Part shown: positions 22,553-33,934 of the stretch, in pieces | Layout: each line of letters opens with the position of its first letter | Position numbering within the stretch: the first letter of the stretch is position 1 | Source of the DNA: Cladobotryum mycophilum | Taxonomy: Eukaryota > Ascomycota > Sordariomycetes > Hypocreales > Hypocreaceae | Direction: 5' to 3' | NCBI GenBank assembly: GCA_036429605.1 | Contig: JAVFKD010000004.1 | Span: forward strand, 186,001 to 250,000 | DNA: 64,000 bases | Made by a program: the position numbers and the translations under genes | Notes under the pieces: model-generated | Databases searched by the model: none | What the model saw: only the letters and a program-made list of their open reading frames with translations | What the model was told of the DNA's origin: nothing

Positions 22553-25500
22553 CTATTCAGGAACGACAGACCATGTCTCTCCAGTGAATAATAGGCTTTC
22601 ATCTAGCCTTAACTGTTCGGGGTCAAGGTACACACGCATATTGATCTCGCTGCTCTCAATCTCAAACACGCGCAGGATCATATACACCTTGGACCGTTGG
22701 TTTTCGTTGTGCACGTTCTGCATCTGCACCTAGTTAGCAACCGTGTATACAAAACTCATCAAGAAACCATACCCGTTGGTATTGATGTTTGCTCATATAA
22801 AACGGAGTACGGCAAGGCCCTGTGGTCGTTTTCACTTCGATATAATATCTCGGTCGCGCATCTTCCCAATCATCATGGTCTAGGTATCCTCGGTCAATGA
22901 GCATAGCTGTTAAATCGCCTTCCGTATCATCATAGGTAATGTCTGCGGTATCCCTTCCATGCCAGGGTTCCAAATCTGCATAGTCTGGATGTACTCTAAC
23001 ATATCGTCGAATCGTACTTTGCCAATTATCGCGACTCCAGTTTTGCAAAGAAGGGTCCAGTCTAGAGAGTAGCTCAAATGCCTTGAGAAACACTAGTCAA
23101 TTTTATAGAAACTTATAAAAAGGGTATGGGCTGTCTTACATAAAGTTCGCCAGCGGCACCTACTTTCCTGTCGCGCTCTAGCTGGTTGTCGGATCGGAAC
23201 CTGGTTCTGACATTGAGACCATCAAACCCTTCGAACGAGTGTTCTTCCGGCAAGGCATTGATAAGACCCGTCATGTCAAATGTTCCACTAGATGGGAATG
23301 TGGCATTCCTCGCTGCTGCCAACACTTTATTTAACAATAAGCGATATGGTGCGTTATCATCGGTCAAGCGTGGGTGCGGTGAGGGGATAGGTTCTGGACG
23401 ACTATAAGTGGCGACGGACGAATGACGGCTCATGTGACTCTGCCGTGTGACAACCTGCTCCGAGATAGAACTCAAGGACTCGTCGCATGTTCCATTGTTG
23501 GACGTATTCCGGGCCTCTGCGTATCCTATTAGTTGTCCACTAGGCGATGTGTCGGGCGTCATGGATCGCAGTGACGACCCATTGTCATCATCCAAAGGAT
23601 CTAGAGTCTCCACGTCATCACTTTCAATAGCCTCTATATCCTCATTTAGAATTGGGACTTGGATGATGCCCTGACGGTCAAGAATGAGGTCCACAGCGAA
23701 GATTTCAATGGTCAGAAGTGCGGTAAGCGCAGTAATTAGCGTGTTGTCAATCTCGTCGCGAATCTGAATAACTGAATCCCTCATGAGCCAATCTGCAAGA
23801 TTCATTAGCAAGGGAGAAGAGAAACAGAATGCTTGTTTTCTTTTGTTCGCCGGTACGTAGATTGTAAGTACGGATAGCGCCTCGTCAATATGCACGTCGC
23901 CGACTGCGACTTCGACTTCTACTGGTCGACCGTCTTGGACGATGCTCAACATCGACAAAATGCCATTGGTTTCTACGACATCGGCTGTACGAAGCAACTG
24001 GTAGAGCCCAGTTGCATCATCTCGATATCTTGGGCTATCGAAGGTGGCTGCAATGCTAAAGGTGTGACTTCGTTAGTGATACTCCCGGGGGGCAAAGCCA
24101 AGGACTGATAGCTCACCGAAGAAGAGCATGCGCCTTGCGCTTCAGATCACGATCCGACACCGAAATAGGTCGTCTGACGCCATCTGAGATAGAAGTGATC
24201 TCTTTGACGACGACTGACAAATAGCGATGAGTAAGATTAGCCCATTCAAAGAAAGGTTTCAGTTGCCGGACTTCCTCGAGATCGTAATCGAGTAGCTTGA
24301 TCTTGTCTTTGAAGTAGTCGGTTAGGTAGTTTCGATCTGCAATTGCAAACTCCGTATCTGCAGATCTTAGGATAACCGTGCCATTCGGATAGTCGACAAG
24401 GAATACGCATGCTTTTAATAGAGGTGCAGGGTCGACCTTATCCGCCTCCGTCTGCAGAAGCGCGTTAAAGGACCGGATAATATCCTTTACCTCCTCAACG
24501 GTCCTCTGGCTGCCTATTTGTAGCAACTCATCATATACCATCTGAAGGGTCAATGTCGTTACATTGAGGGTGTCGATGAAGAAGTCTTTTAGGCCTTCGT
24601 AATGGTCATTCAGCGTAACTTTCCCCTGAATCTCGGTCGTGCTAGACCACAAACATTCAGAGGATTTGTACCAGCCAGGCTTGCCATGATTCACAACAAA
24701 AATAATATTCTTGGTCGCAAATTCTTGTCTGTAGATGGGTTAGAACTTAAGAAGCAATTATTAGGACTTGCAAACCCGGTACGTGCCTTACTTTATCAGC
24801 AACAGCGCTGGTCTCCATTTCATGTAGGTACTCATAGAGTGCTAGAATTTGGTCAAAGTTCTCACAGCCGCTCTCTCTCGGGTGCTCCAGTTCCATCGTT
24901 AAATCGCTGTAGGATGCATTCGGTATAGACAATATCTGCTGGAGAAAGTACGACAGATATATCATCTTATCCGTATCCAACGAATATTTATATAGATTCT
25001 TGAGCGGGTGCTTTGTCGTCATTATTAGCGGGGCCTCCCACAAACACTCGTTAGGCTCAGCCCAGGTTTCCTTCTGGTCCCCTTGTGCGGGCACAAAGAT
25101 TAGGTCGTCATATTCATCGAACGATTCCCTACGATTGGTTAGTAGTGGTCCATACATCGATGAATACAGTTCTACTCACTTCACCGACGTCATCTCTGCC
25201 TGTTGATTCATGCTCCCAAGATATTTCACATAAATTGCGGCGTATAGTTCCAACAGCCGTTCGTATCTGTTAATCGGCGTTTCTAAGCAAAAATTAGAAT
25301 ATTTGATATTGACGAGAATATCAACAAGCAACTTGACGTTATCATCCTTTCCGACGCCGGAATTGGTGTTAAGAAAAATCCACTCTGTAATAAGCTCCTC
25401 TGGTGAAGATGTTCCTTCTAACTCAAGGAATGGGAACCTCTCCTGTTCTTCCATATAACGCAGGCACTACTCTTTAAGATGCGGCAGCGGCAGGTAAGCT

Positions 25501-27986
25501 TCCTCAAGGGTATAGCATGTCGAAGGCTCAAAGCCACAGATCTCAGCTACGTCTATGTGTTTTAGCTATGCGGTAAGATCGTCACTACCTGTTATGATTG
25601 GTCCTTCATATGTCCAGAGGTGTTTCAAAAGTCCGAGAAGCTTCTTGGGCCTGTTCTCTGCAATATAATACCAGGCGTCCGAAAGATCATCACCGTCACG
25701 ACAAACAAGCCTTAATCTTTCGCGAACACCAATGAATTCGTGGAGCCACTTCCTCCAAGAAATTTTCGTCGAACTTGGTGGATTGGGTACATCTTCAAGA
25801 TACGCTGGATGGACAAAAGCCACTTCAAGGCCTGGCTCGTCATCCACCGGTTCCAGCAGCGCTTCAGGTCCGTAGGCATAATCACTTTGCAAATACAGAT
25901 CAACTTCATGAGGTTTATTTGCCTTGCCATTGCTATCGTAAATATAGATGACCTTTAGCGTATCCTTGGACTGTTTTGGCTGATGTGTTAGATACAAGTA
26001 ATGGAGGTGAGCTCTTGATTCCGCCATGCTGATACGAGGAACTGAGGCGCCATATATCTTCATGATTGATGATCGCACTTCGAGAATTGACGGTTCCACA
26101 GCCCCAAGCTGAGTAAATAAGGACTTCCTATCGTTGTTCGAAACTGCTGCAGGGTCCAAGACTCTCATATTCACACCCGGGGGGATAGGGACTCTGCCAG
26201 TTGTAGGTAAATATACCACGTTATTGTCAGTGGCAACCCATTGTCCGGTTCGTAAGGGAAGTAAGGTAAACCGGTATAGCTTTGACATATCTTTCTCATA
26301 TGTTTCAGTCAAAAACGCTGCCAGAGCTGAATGCCATTCCTCATCGGTAGACTCTGACTTTATTCTTGATGCTGGGCTTTCGAGGTCGGCATGCAGCAGA
26401 CGAAGTATCCTATCACCGTACAGTACCCTCAATCCGTAACTTTGCAGAGCACTCTGACAGTGCATCGGATATTGGTCGGAGATGAATGGATCTAGAACAG
26501 GATCATCAAGAAGCGGCTCTCCATTTTCATCCTTAAAGTCACTGTCGACGATCACAACATCGTCAATCGTACGGAGACGTCTTCCATGACGCGACATCAA
26601 AATAGGAGTTTCAACAATAAGTCCCCCAATCCGTTGGTTTAGTCCTGACCAGAAACCACCAGAGTCATCATCTGGCGGAGGAAGGAACTCCGGCCAGGTA
26701 TAAGATAGTTTCGGGTGTTCACAGAATTCAAATATGGCCTTGATAAACGTTGCGGCAATCCCATCTAGTAGATCAAAGTTTCTCCTCGATGTTGTGATAA
26801 TATCTTGTCGATTCGCGCTTGTGTCAAAGTCGGACTGAATAAGAAACTATGCAGATCAGTTAGAGCCTCAAAGCTTGCGCACAGCGTATTCGGGGTTGAA
26901 GGGCGATTTACATGGAAGTTTGACTCTCTGACGGGAAGGAAGGCAAAAATATCTTGATTTGCGACTACTGGCTTCAGATCGCTCGTCAGAGGGAATGCGA
27001 GAATGACTTCAGCCCTTGAGGATGTTCGTCTGGCCTCGTCCGTTTCCGGGACTTCACGGTTGTCACTTTTCGAAAGACCAGTTGCAGTATGCTTAGTGAC
27101 ATGGTAGATCTTCTTCTCTGACGCGGTTTCACCCTCTGCATTTGTCAAATCCGTATCTATACAAACACTGTGACGGTCCAGCTCGCCAATTCGAAAGTCC
27201 TTGGAGCTTTCTAGGTCGCCGTCTTCATCATAGAATGCGATGTGAATGTGCTTGAGGTTTCGAAGAAACAACAGACAAGTCTGCTGCAGGTCGGCTAGCT
27301 GCCTAAAGATGGTGCGTCGGAGGTGCTTCAGGTCATTTGCATCACCCTTCTCATGAAGATGAAGTTTCATGCGAGTAAGCGGAACAGGCAGCTCCTCTTC
27401 GGCCTCTTCCCATATGGGTAGGACCATGCCTAAGCCGAGGTCACCCTTTCCATGCTTGAAGTAGAAGGAGAAATTTCCAGACTGTATGTAGACTCTCCAG
27501 GCTGCGATGAAGACAGACTTGAAGCCAATGCCTTTGGCACCAATATAACCATGGGAAGCCGACTTGGTGCTTTCTCCGACCGAACATATAGCCGACAAGT
27601 CATTCTTGGTGAATCCATCTTCATTGCACTCTACGATGATACAATCAGGATGAACCTCGAACGAGATGAATGGCAAAGCGCCGCTGGCCTTGGCTTTAGT
27701 GAAACGGTTGTCATCTGCATTTTGGAGAAGTTCAAAGACGAAGCGTGCGTCACTGCCATAGATGTTTTTTCGCGAGACTGAATTTACCCAGTTAGCAACA
27801 AGCTTGAGGGTGTATGGTTCCAGATACGTACGTCTTTATCGAATGTGCTGCAAGCTTATCCTTTGCTAGCATGCTTTCTTCAATCATGCGTCGGATGGAT
27901 GGATTCCACTGCTCAATTTGGCCCATGACATCGTCGTCGATAAAGCCATTACCCCTTGGCGATTCCCACCACTGCCTCTCTGGCAT
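22553..27986 (-). pseudogene. Sacsin/NO VEIN-like giant ATPase, probably inactivated
   Basis: About 1,680 codons in eight exons: 27832-27986, 26912-27777, 25180-26846, 24787-25128, 24117-24728, 23140-24055, 22773-23092, 22553-22729. The N-terminal GHKL ATPase (HSP90/sacsin type) shows FVFELLQNADDN and later GYIGAKGIGFKSVF. The C-terminal part has GAAGELY and YYIEVKTTTG, the NO VEIN C-terminal, restriction-nuclease-like region. Defects: one extra T in the run 27765-27770 breaks the frame just before FVFELLQNADDN; TAG codons at 25566-25568 and 25467-25469 lie in frame in a conserved stretch (LPLPHLKE then RYMEEQERFPFLELEG); the GELY intron (23093-23139) is one base out of phase. The intron 24729-24786 uses a GC donor. 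The first TAG could be removed by a 36-nt intron (25553-25588). Fungal proteins of this group have no assigned function. Confidence 0.75.
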
Positions 27987-28358
27987 CTTGTTTACTTGCC
28001 ATGATGCCTAGCACTGACCAGATTAAGGTACAGCTAGTCGCATATAGTGGCCTGAGTTAATTTAGGGGTGGTAGTCCATCCAAGAGAATCATCTCACTAA
28101 CTTGGAGATCCATCATGAAACGAGGCGGGGGATGGCGGGGTCATGGGAAAATTACCCCGCAGTTCCCCGCCCCCCACATACTGAACAATGCCCCTCATAG
28201 CTTACCCTAGAGAGACGTGGTAATCATGCAAATATCGAATTCATGCGGAAAGACTTGTCCCCCTTGAAGATATCGTGCTGAGAATAGAGATAGAGAATTG
28301 AGACTGTAATATTGAAAGACTAAAGAATGAGTATTGTGTCAAAGTACACCTATTTCTG
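27987..28358. other. Intergenic with a G-rich/C-rich patch
   Basis: Promoter side of the sacsin-like gene and 3' end of the GFA gene. 28121-28173 holds G tracts followed by C tracts (gcggggg, gcgggg, then accccgc, ccccgccccc) that can pair or form a G-rich structure. No gene. Confidence 0.5.
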
Positions 28359-29015
28359 CTAGTATGAACCACCATCATGGGGTCTTTCATATCGTTCCGT
28401 AAGCTTCTCATCACTCTCCTTCAAATAGTCGAGGTAGGTAAGCGCTTTATTCTCAACCAATTCTCTCATGTCAAATCCCTCTTGACCGGCGTCTATAGTG
28501 TGTCCATTGACAATCAAATAAGACCCTAGGCGGGCTGAATTAATATCTGTCGTCTGTTTTTTCGGTCTCCATGCCTTGATCGTGTTGCCCGGCTCAGAAG
28601 AGACGCCAGGTACACCCAAGGCAGCGAGGTCAACGTCGACAACGTTCCCCTTGCCTATGAAAGTGAAGCATCTGACTCCACATGTCTTGCAAAAAAAGAA
28701 GTGCGCGACCTTGGCATTGCATTGATAATCCCCGAGATCCTCAAAGGGGTCCGAGGGAGACAAGAGTAGAAAGTCATTAAAGACAGAAGCTGGTCGCATG
28801 TGCATGAAACCAGCCTTGTGGCAGATTTTGCAATTGCACCGGTACAATCGCTGGGCTTCTCCAGACGGCGGTGTCCGCTGGGCATCTGATGGAGGAGAGC
28901 GTGGAAGCGTCAAAAAGACGATGTATTTGGTGGCACCACAATGACATGAGCCTGTATATGGACGGTGCTGGGGCGCTATGACATCAGGTTTGATGTTCGC
29001 TGACTGTTGTTCCAT
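28359..29015 (-). CDS. GFA/CENP-V (Mss4-like fold) cysteine protein
   Basis: 218 residues, no intron, ATG at 29015. The family's zinc ligands are all present: TGSCHCGATKYIV (CxC, about residues 22-34), YRCNCKICHKAG (CxxC) and FFFCKTCGVRCFTF (CxxC). This is the GFA/CENP-V fold, whose founding member is a glutathione-dependent formaldehyde-activating enzyme; most fungal members have no known substrate. A loop of about 20 residues between strands 2 and 3 (PPSDAQRTPPSGEA) is longer than usual. The frame is intact. No partner gene nearby. Confidence 0.85.
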   Translation of the reverse strand: MEQQSANIKPDVIAPQHRPYTGSCHCGATKYIVFLTLPRSPPSDAQRTPPSGEAQRLYRCNCKICHKAGFMHMRPASVFNDFLLLSPSDPFEDLGDYQCNAKVAHFFFCKTCGVRCFTFIGKGNVVDVDLAALGVPGVSSEPGNTIKAWRPKKQTTDINSARLGSYLIVNGHTIDAGQEGFDMRELVENKALTYLDYLKESDEKLTERYERPHDGGSY

Positions 29016-29915
29016 GATTGTCGATATGATATGGGCTGATAAGAGATGCTGAAGATGAGAGTTGAAGTTGGATTGATATGGTGACTTTGATCTGGCGTTG
29101 TTGGGGAGGCTTGTGCTACATTTAAACTGGTCTTTGCATGTCCCATTATTGCCACCTACGGAGCAAACTCAAAAGGGTATCTACCGGTTGTACGTTAGCA
29201 AATGAACGCCTCAGACTGTGATTAAAGCCCAACGCAGTGAATATCTGTACAAGAACCGTGAAAGGATCGAAAACTCCCCAGCTAATGCACGCAGATGCAG
29301 ATCGACTAGCCTGATGCTTACTGACATGATTGACGTATAAACCTATTTTGCCCAATGTGAAAGGGGTGATTAATGACGTATTTGGATTGTAGAGAAGGTT
29401 TCCATGCTGATGTTTTAATTAAATAAATACCCTCAATGAATGCTGTCTGGTGACGTTGTATTCGCTGCCATAAGAATACATCCAAGGACGCAAGAGGTCC
29501 GACCGATTACAGACTCCAAAAGAAGAAAACTAAAATATTAACCGTGGGAAACCACAGTGCACAGTTCTTATTTATAATAGATATACTAGGTAGGAGTCTG
29601 AACGTGGAAGACCTAGCGGCGATATTATTCCAACATACCAATGGTATTGCCAGAAGATCAAACTCGAAGAAAATTAACAAACTGTTCAACTTCTGGTCCA
29701 TAAGAACAGAATCCCACCGACGGTTGGCCGAGCTTAAACCCCAGCAGAGAACTCTATGCAACAACCGAGGGCTTTGTTATCCTCCACTTTACAACGCCGT
29801 GGGTCATAAAGTTATGACTAAAGTGGAGGATCAGGACATTGGTAAAGCTTTGAGGTTTGCCATTTGTGTTAGCCTGTTGAGCGCAATAGTAGTCCTATCA
29901 TCGTCGTGAACTTAC
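29016..29915. other. Intergenic with a hairpin element
   Basis: Between the GFA gene and the decayed cysteine-rich locus. A 121-codon open frame at 29544-29909 starts with GTG and has no recognisable content. The inverted repeat at 29779-29831 is listed separately. Confidence 0.45.
29779..29831. repeat. Nested inverted repeat, 13-bp perfect arms
   Basis: atcctccacttta (29779-29791) is matched exactly by taaagtggaggat (29819-29831). Inside lies a second perfect palindrome, gtcataa ag ttatgac (29803-29818). It may be a small transposon or MITE remnant, or a hairpin of the 3' region of the adjacent locus. No target-site duplication is evident. Confidence 0.6.
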
Positions 29916-30964
29916 ATAGAAGGTTCGACATGCTGGTGACTCTTTTTTCCCGGACCCCAACAGTAATTCTGATAGATTTTATGACACTGTTCGCAGCTCT
30001 TCGGACCGAGTGGATCACAGTATTCTTGCTGAAGTTCTGTTAGCTAGGTCTATTGGCCCGTTCCCGACAATCACACCCCTCGTCAACCACAACCACTCAC
30101 ACAATTTCTCTCTGCCCTGCAGCTATCTTCCTATTTAGGGTCTTTATAAAGTTGCGAACACGAATCCTTGGCGGAAAGACAACGTTTGCATGCTTGCTTA
30201 CGAGAAGGGCTTTTGTGGTTCCCTACCAGAGGACTACCGCGACGACCCGTCGCATCATTGAGACAGTCGAAATATACGCAAGGGCTTTCGCTACTAACAG
30301 CACACTTATTGCCCCAATGGCCAATTGGTTCGCAATGACGCTTTAACGGTTGCATTAATTTTGTTTGCCAACGTGATTGCACAGAGAGCCGCTGGATATT
30401 CACCCCAACCTTATCAACGCAGCCACCCCGTGGGCCCTCATCACATCCTTTTGCTCCATCCTAAATGTTGTAGTCAGTGCATCAGCATATTACATGGGCT
30501 ATATATAGGTTACTGGTAACTGGTAACTTACACATACTGGCTGTTGATATGAGCCATATTAGCATGTCGCCTGCAGTTAGATCCTAGTGCATCAAATAAT
30601 ACTGACAGCATGACTTTTCTACTATAATTTGTCAGGCATATCATCATCATCATCATCATCATGCCATTGATAATGGAGTTTTTCTTTCTTTGTCGGCTGA
30701 CCACTTACGCATTGGAGCATACACTCAGCGCCCTTCAAGATGTCGGCAAAAGTCAGCATTCCAGTCACCAACTAAAATTCCTTGCAACAGGGTCGGGTAT
30801 GCACCTAATTCTACCGTGATGTCAGTATACAATGCCCTGAGAGTCGGCTGTTAACTTCAATGTGAGATACGTACACGCTCAAGATCTGCAGCCTAGTTCG
30901 TTTGTGTGGCTGGATTTGCCCCTCCAAGTGCACAAATCGCAGACAAAATCATGATGAACTTTAT
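29916..30964 (-). pseudogene. Decayed paralog of the micro-exon cysteine-rich secreted family
   Basis: Aligns exon by exon with the two intact paralogs at 32.2 and 34.5 kb. The signal-peptide exon is recognisable (MILSAICALGG) but the position of the start codon reads ATA (30962-30964), and a TAG follows at 30893-30895 where one paralog has CAG. The 6-nt micro-exon AACAAG is AATTAG here (30805-30810), again a stop. The DGAKGCDEGPRGGCVDKVG exon and the large Cys exon (CAVSSESPCVYFDCLNDATG) are preserved, but TAG at 30131-30133 truncates the latter. The next exon (30028 down to 29916) contains YCDPLGPKSCEQCHK. Several defects are C-to-T or G-to-A. I conclude a pseudogene, oriented away from its neighbour. 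Confidence 0.75.
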
Positions 30965-32178
30965 GTTTGTGTTGAATGTATGTGTGTAAGTTCGGATTTC
31001 GAAACTTAGCTGCCGAGAGTCCAACGGAGTATTAATGAGAAATTTGGTTGCCTTTATTAATTCCTATGCCCGTACTCCTTTATGCATAAAGTAGTCAGCG
31101 AAGTGACTGTCGGAAGTCTTCCTTTGACGTGCGTGTCTCAGTGTGCCGTGTGCGGCTCATGTTCCTGTCTCTCCAATGAGAAAGTGGGTTAATTAGTCTA
31201 ACTACAGAGCAGATATTCAAGATAGCGACGGATCAATCATCTGATGAAAGGCATAAAAGTATATATAAAAAACTAATAAAAACAAACAGGTAGAATGTAA
31301 CAGCTTAGGAATGTGACTATGTGTTACGAGTCGACCAAGTTGAACAAACAGGCTATCTGGACTCGTAGTATTTGTGATGGGAAGATGTAAGCTGCCCCAC
31401 AATCGAACCCAACATGCCGTCACAAGGCCGGATTCGTAATGCTAATTGCTCATGTGACCCTAGATATGAGAGAAGAGGTCTTAGACAAGAGTCCTGCTGT
31501 AACTGACATGAATTCAGCTCAGCTCAGTTTCCGCACAACGCGCAGAGGTGAAACACGATCCGCCGAGATGCGGCTGCATGAAAAGACATCGATCAAACAA
31601 TATCTACAGAGTACCTGTTCATTAAGCATGAGAGAGCTTTCTTTTTATGGTGCTACTTCTAGCTAAGCAGAGACGGCATACTGAGATACGCGCTATAGTT
31701 TGACAATTAGTATGACTGGAAAGTGCTAAAACACGGGCACCGGATGCTACGTTACTGTTCCTCGACGAAATTGAAAACATAAATCATTGTGTCTAGCAAT
31801 TTGAAAGGGTTTTGGGAAAGAGCCGATGGACATGAAGCATTCCAGTCCATCTCTGGAATGTTTCACACGACGTGACCTGGATGAGGCTCAGATCATGGAG
31901 AAAGTAACCAATCAACTTACAAAAGACTCGTATCCATAAATGTTAAGGAACCATAAGATTATCATAGGATCTTTCGTAGTAAAGATATATTATGCTAGCA
32001 CACAGTAAAGTATTAAAATGTCGAACATTCCAGGAATAGACTGTAACAAAGTGGCCGAATTCACTATAAAGCCTGGCATATTTGACCTGACAGCCAACCC
32101 GGAACAGCAGTCTGTATACGAACCAGCTTCTTCTGTGATTCTTTGCCTTTGAGTACTTGACATACCTCCTTCACCAAG
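30965..32178. other. Intergenic between divergent cysteine-rich loci
   Basis: 1.2 kb, AT-rich. Holds the promoter of the intact gene to the right, with a TATA box at 32065. A block at 31513-31562 resembles one at 35804-35854 (see findings). No other gene seen. Confidence 0.5.
32065..32070 (+). promoter_or_regulatory. TATA box of the cysteine-rich gene at 32179
   Basis: tataaa in cactataaagcctgg, 109 bases before the ATG, a typical distance for a fungal gene with a short leader. Confidence 0.45.
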
Positions 32179-33253
32179 ATGAAGGTCACCGTTCTTTGGC
32201 TTGCTGTTTGTGGTGCAAGTGTGGCTGCGGAGATGACACCAATTGCATCGAAAGGGCCGGTACGTATTGCGGAAAAGAAACTCAAGGTTGAACCTGAATT
32301 TATACCATACTGACACCATTGCAGAACAAGGTATTCATCTGGCCCCGCATAAAATCGAGAGTCTGATCAAATGCTAAGCTGATAAAGGGAGTTCCTTGCC
32401 AGGTTCAATGTGTAAGTAACTACCCATGACGTATCAGAAATATGACTGTCTGTGATATACTAACATGACCTAAACAATAGGATAATCTAGGTTCTAGTGT
32501 AAGTATTGTTCGTGCGGAATTGCGTACTATATGCTGATAAGATTAAAACCCTGATAGCAAACTTGCGTAAGTTGATGGCTATTCTTCTCATGTTTGACTC
32601 CGGGTAATGTGCTGATGCAAGTCAAATCTAGGAAGATATCTTTGGTTGTAGAACTACTGCACAAGGTTGTTTTGACAAATACAATGCAAGTATCTGGCGT
32701 CGCGCGAACAAACAAGAAACTAATACCATTGGTTAAGAGGCCATGCAGGGAAACTGTCCATGGATCTACGATATGTGCTGTTGATCCAAAGAGCCCTTGC
32801 GGTTATCGCGAATGCCTAGATGATGTGACGGGCCAATACGACGGTCTTCCGGCAGGAAATCACGACGGTCACTGTCCCAGCCGTGAACAACGATGTGAAC
32901 GGTGCCTTGCAGCAGGGAAATCTATGTGCCAAAACTTCGATGCCCCCGGCTCCCAAAGCCGGAAGGATTGCGAAGAAAGTCCTTGCGTAAGGTCTTTACT
33001 GATTGGAATTAGAAGGTTGAGAAGCTATGGTACATGAAGCTGACCAATGCAAAATTCTAGGAAGAATGGTGTGATGGAATCGTCTCAGCGCCATGCAGGC
33101 ATTGCCGTGAGATGTGCACAGATTCAACTCCAAAACAATGTGAAAGTCTCTGTGTAAGTGTCAAGATATGCTTGAGCGAGATTATCTTTTGAAATCACTA
33201 GGGCTAACAGAATATTCAAGCGACCATGGTGTACCTACCCATCCTCAGGCTAA
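32179..33253 (+). CDS. Micro-exon cysteine-rich secreted protein, copy 1
   Basis: Nine exons: 32179-32259, 32325-32330, 32388-32411, 32481-32498, 32558-32566, 32632-32685, 32738-32986, 33061-33153, 33221-33253; all are multiples of three and every intron is phase 0. The product is 188 residues: signal peptide MKVTVLWLAVCGASVAA, then peptides NK, GVPCQVQC, DNLGSS, QTC, a GCRTTAQGCFDKYN block, an 83-residue exon with CAVDPKSPCGYRECLDDVTG and HCPSREQRCERCL, then EEWCDGIVSAPCRHCREMC. About 20 cysteines. Four exons end with a Cys codon abutting the GTAAG donor. Intron 6 (32686-32737) has a GC donor (gcaagt). The model is supported by exon-for-exon agreement with copy 2. No known domain recognised; a secreted effector-like role is inference only. 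Confidence 0.75.
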
Positions 33254-33934
33254 ACCGGGGTCTCAAACTCATGACGCTCTGCCCACGGAGATTAAGGAAG
33301 CTTTCGGTTGATATATGAAACGCTCTCTCCGGACAGAGTTACGTTATTAGAGACCGCATCCGGCTACCTGAGAGAAAGTCACTGGTTTGGCTGTTGTTTG
33401 TGGCAGGAAAAGATGAAATGTTGGTAATTCTTTGAGTGGCTATTCGACTCAGTCAGGTACACGATTCAGAACATTATGCAAATCTGTGAACCTATCTTGG
33501 CAAAGCCTAACAAAGAACTTAGAGGAGATTCATCTTCTATAGTTTTCTTGCAGACGTGTGGTCGTCTTTCTTACCTATCGTGCCAAGATATATGGAACGT
33601 GATCAATCTGATGCATCTGTCTGAGCATATCTGGTCACAAGGAAAATAAGACCTACGGGAACTGTGAGATGGGATAGTGGAGCGTATATATTGACCCTAT
33701 CTCCAAACCCCTAGCAGTCCTGGAACATCTTCCCCTTTCCAGCTATAAATACTATCCAGAGAGACCAAGGCCTGGCACCGGAAGGTAGATTAGAAAAGCA
33801 AAGATAAACAAATAGATAGACCGCAACAGATCAATTAACTCAAACCCCAGAAAGCCAGCTCTGTAAAACTTCCGAGGGTTTCCTAAGCTTCATAGGCAGA
33901 TCCTCAGCTTGGTGCTCGTTATCGGAGTTGGAGA
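33254..33934. other. Intergenic between convergent cysteine-rich genes
   Basis: No ORF with coding character. A plus-strand TATA element at 33744 has no gene downstream on its strand; see findings. Confidence 0.5.
33744..33750 (+). promoter_or_regulatory. Orphan TATA element
   Basis: tataaat in a CT-rich then AG-rich context typical of fungal core promoters, but the plus strand downstream enters the antisense side of cysteine-rich copy 2 (first antisense base 33935). Confidence 0.3.

Noticed and set aside
25553..25588. 36-nt intron in the sacsin-like gene
   Set aside because: Shorter than any other intron in the window and it would remove residues that look conserved; kept only as an alternative to the first TAG.
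29544..29909. 121-codon frame on the plus strand
   Set aside because: Starts with GTG, no ATG in a useful position, overlaps the inverted repeat and has no protein-like features.
30641..30661. atc repeat resembling a repeat array
   Set aside because: A simple trinucleotide microsatellite inside a decayed intron; there are no spaced repeats and no CRISPR array is expected in a fungal nucleus.
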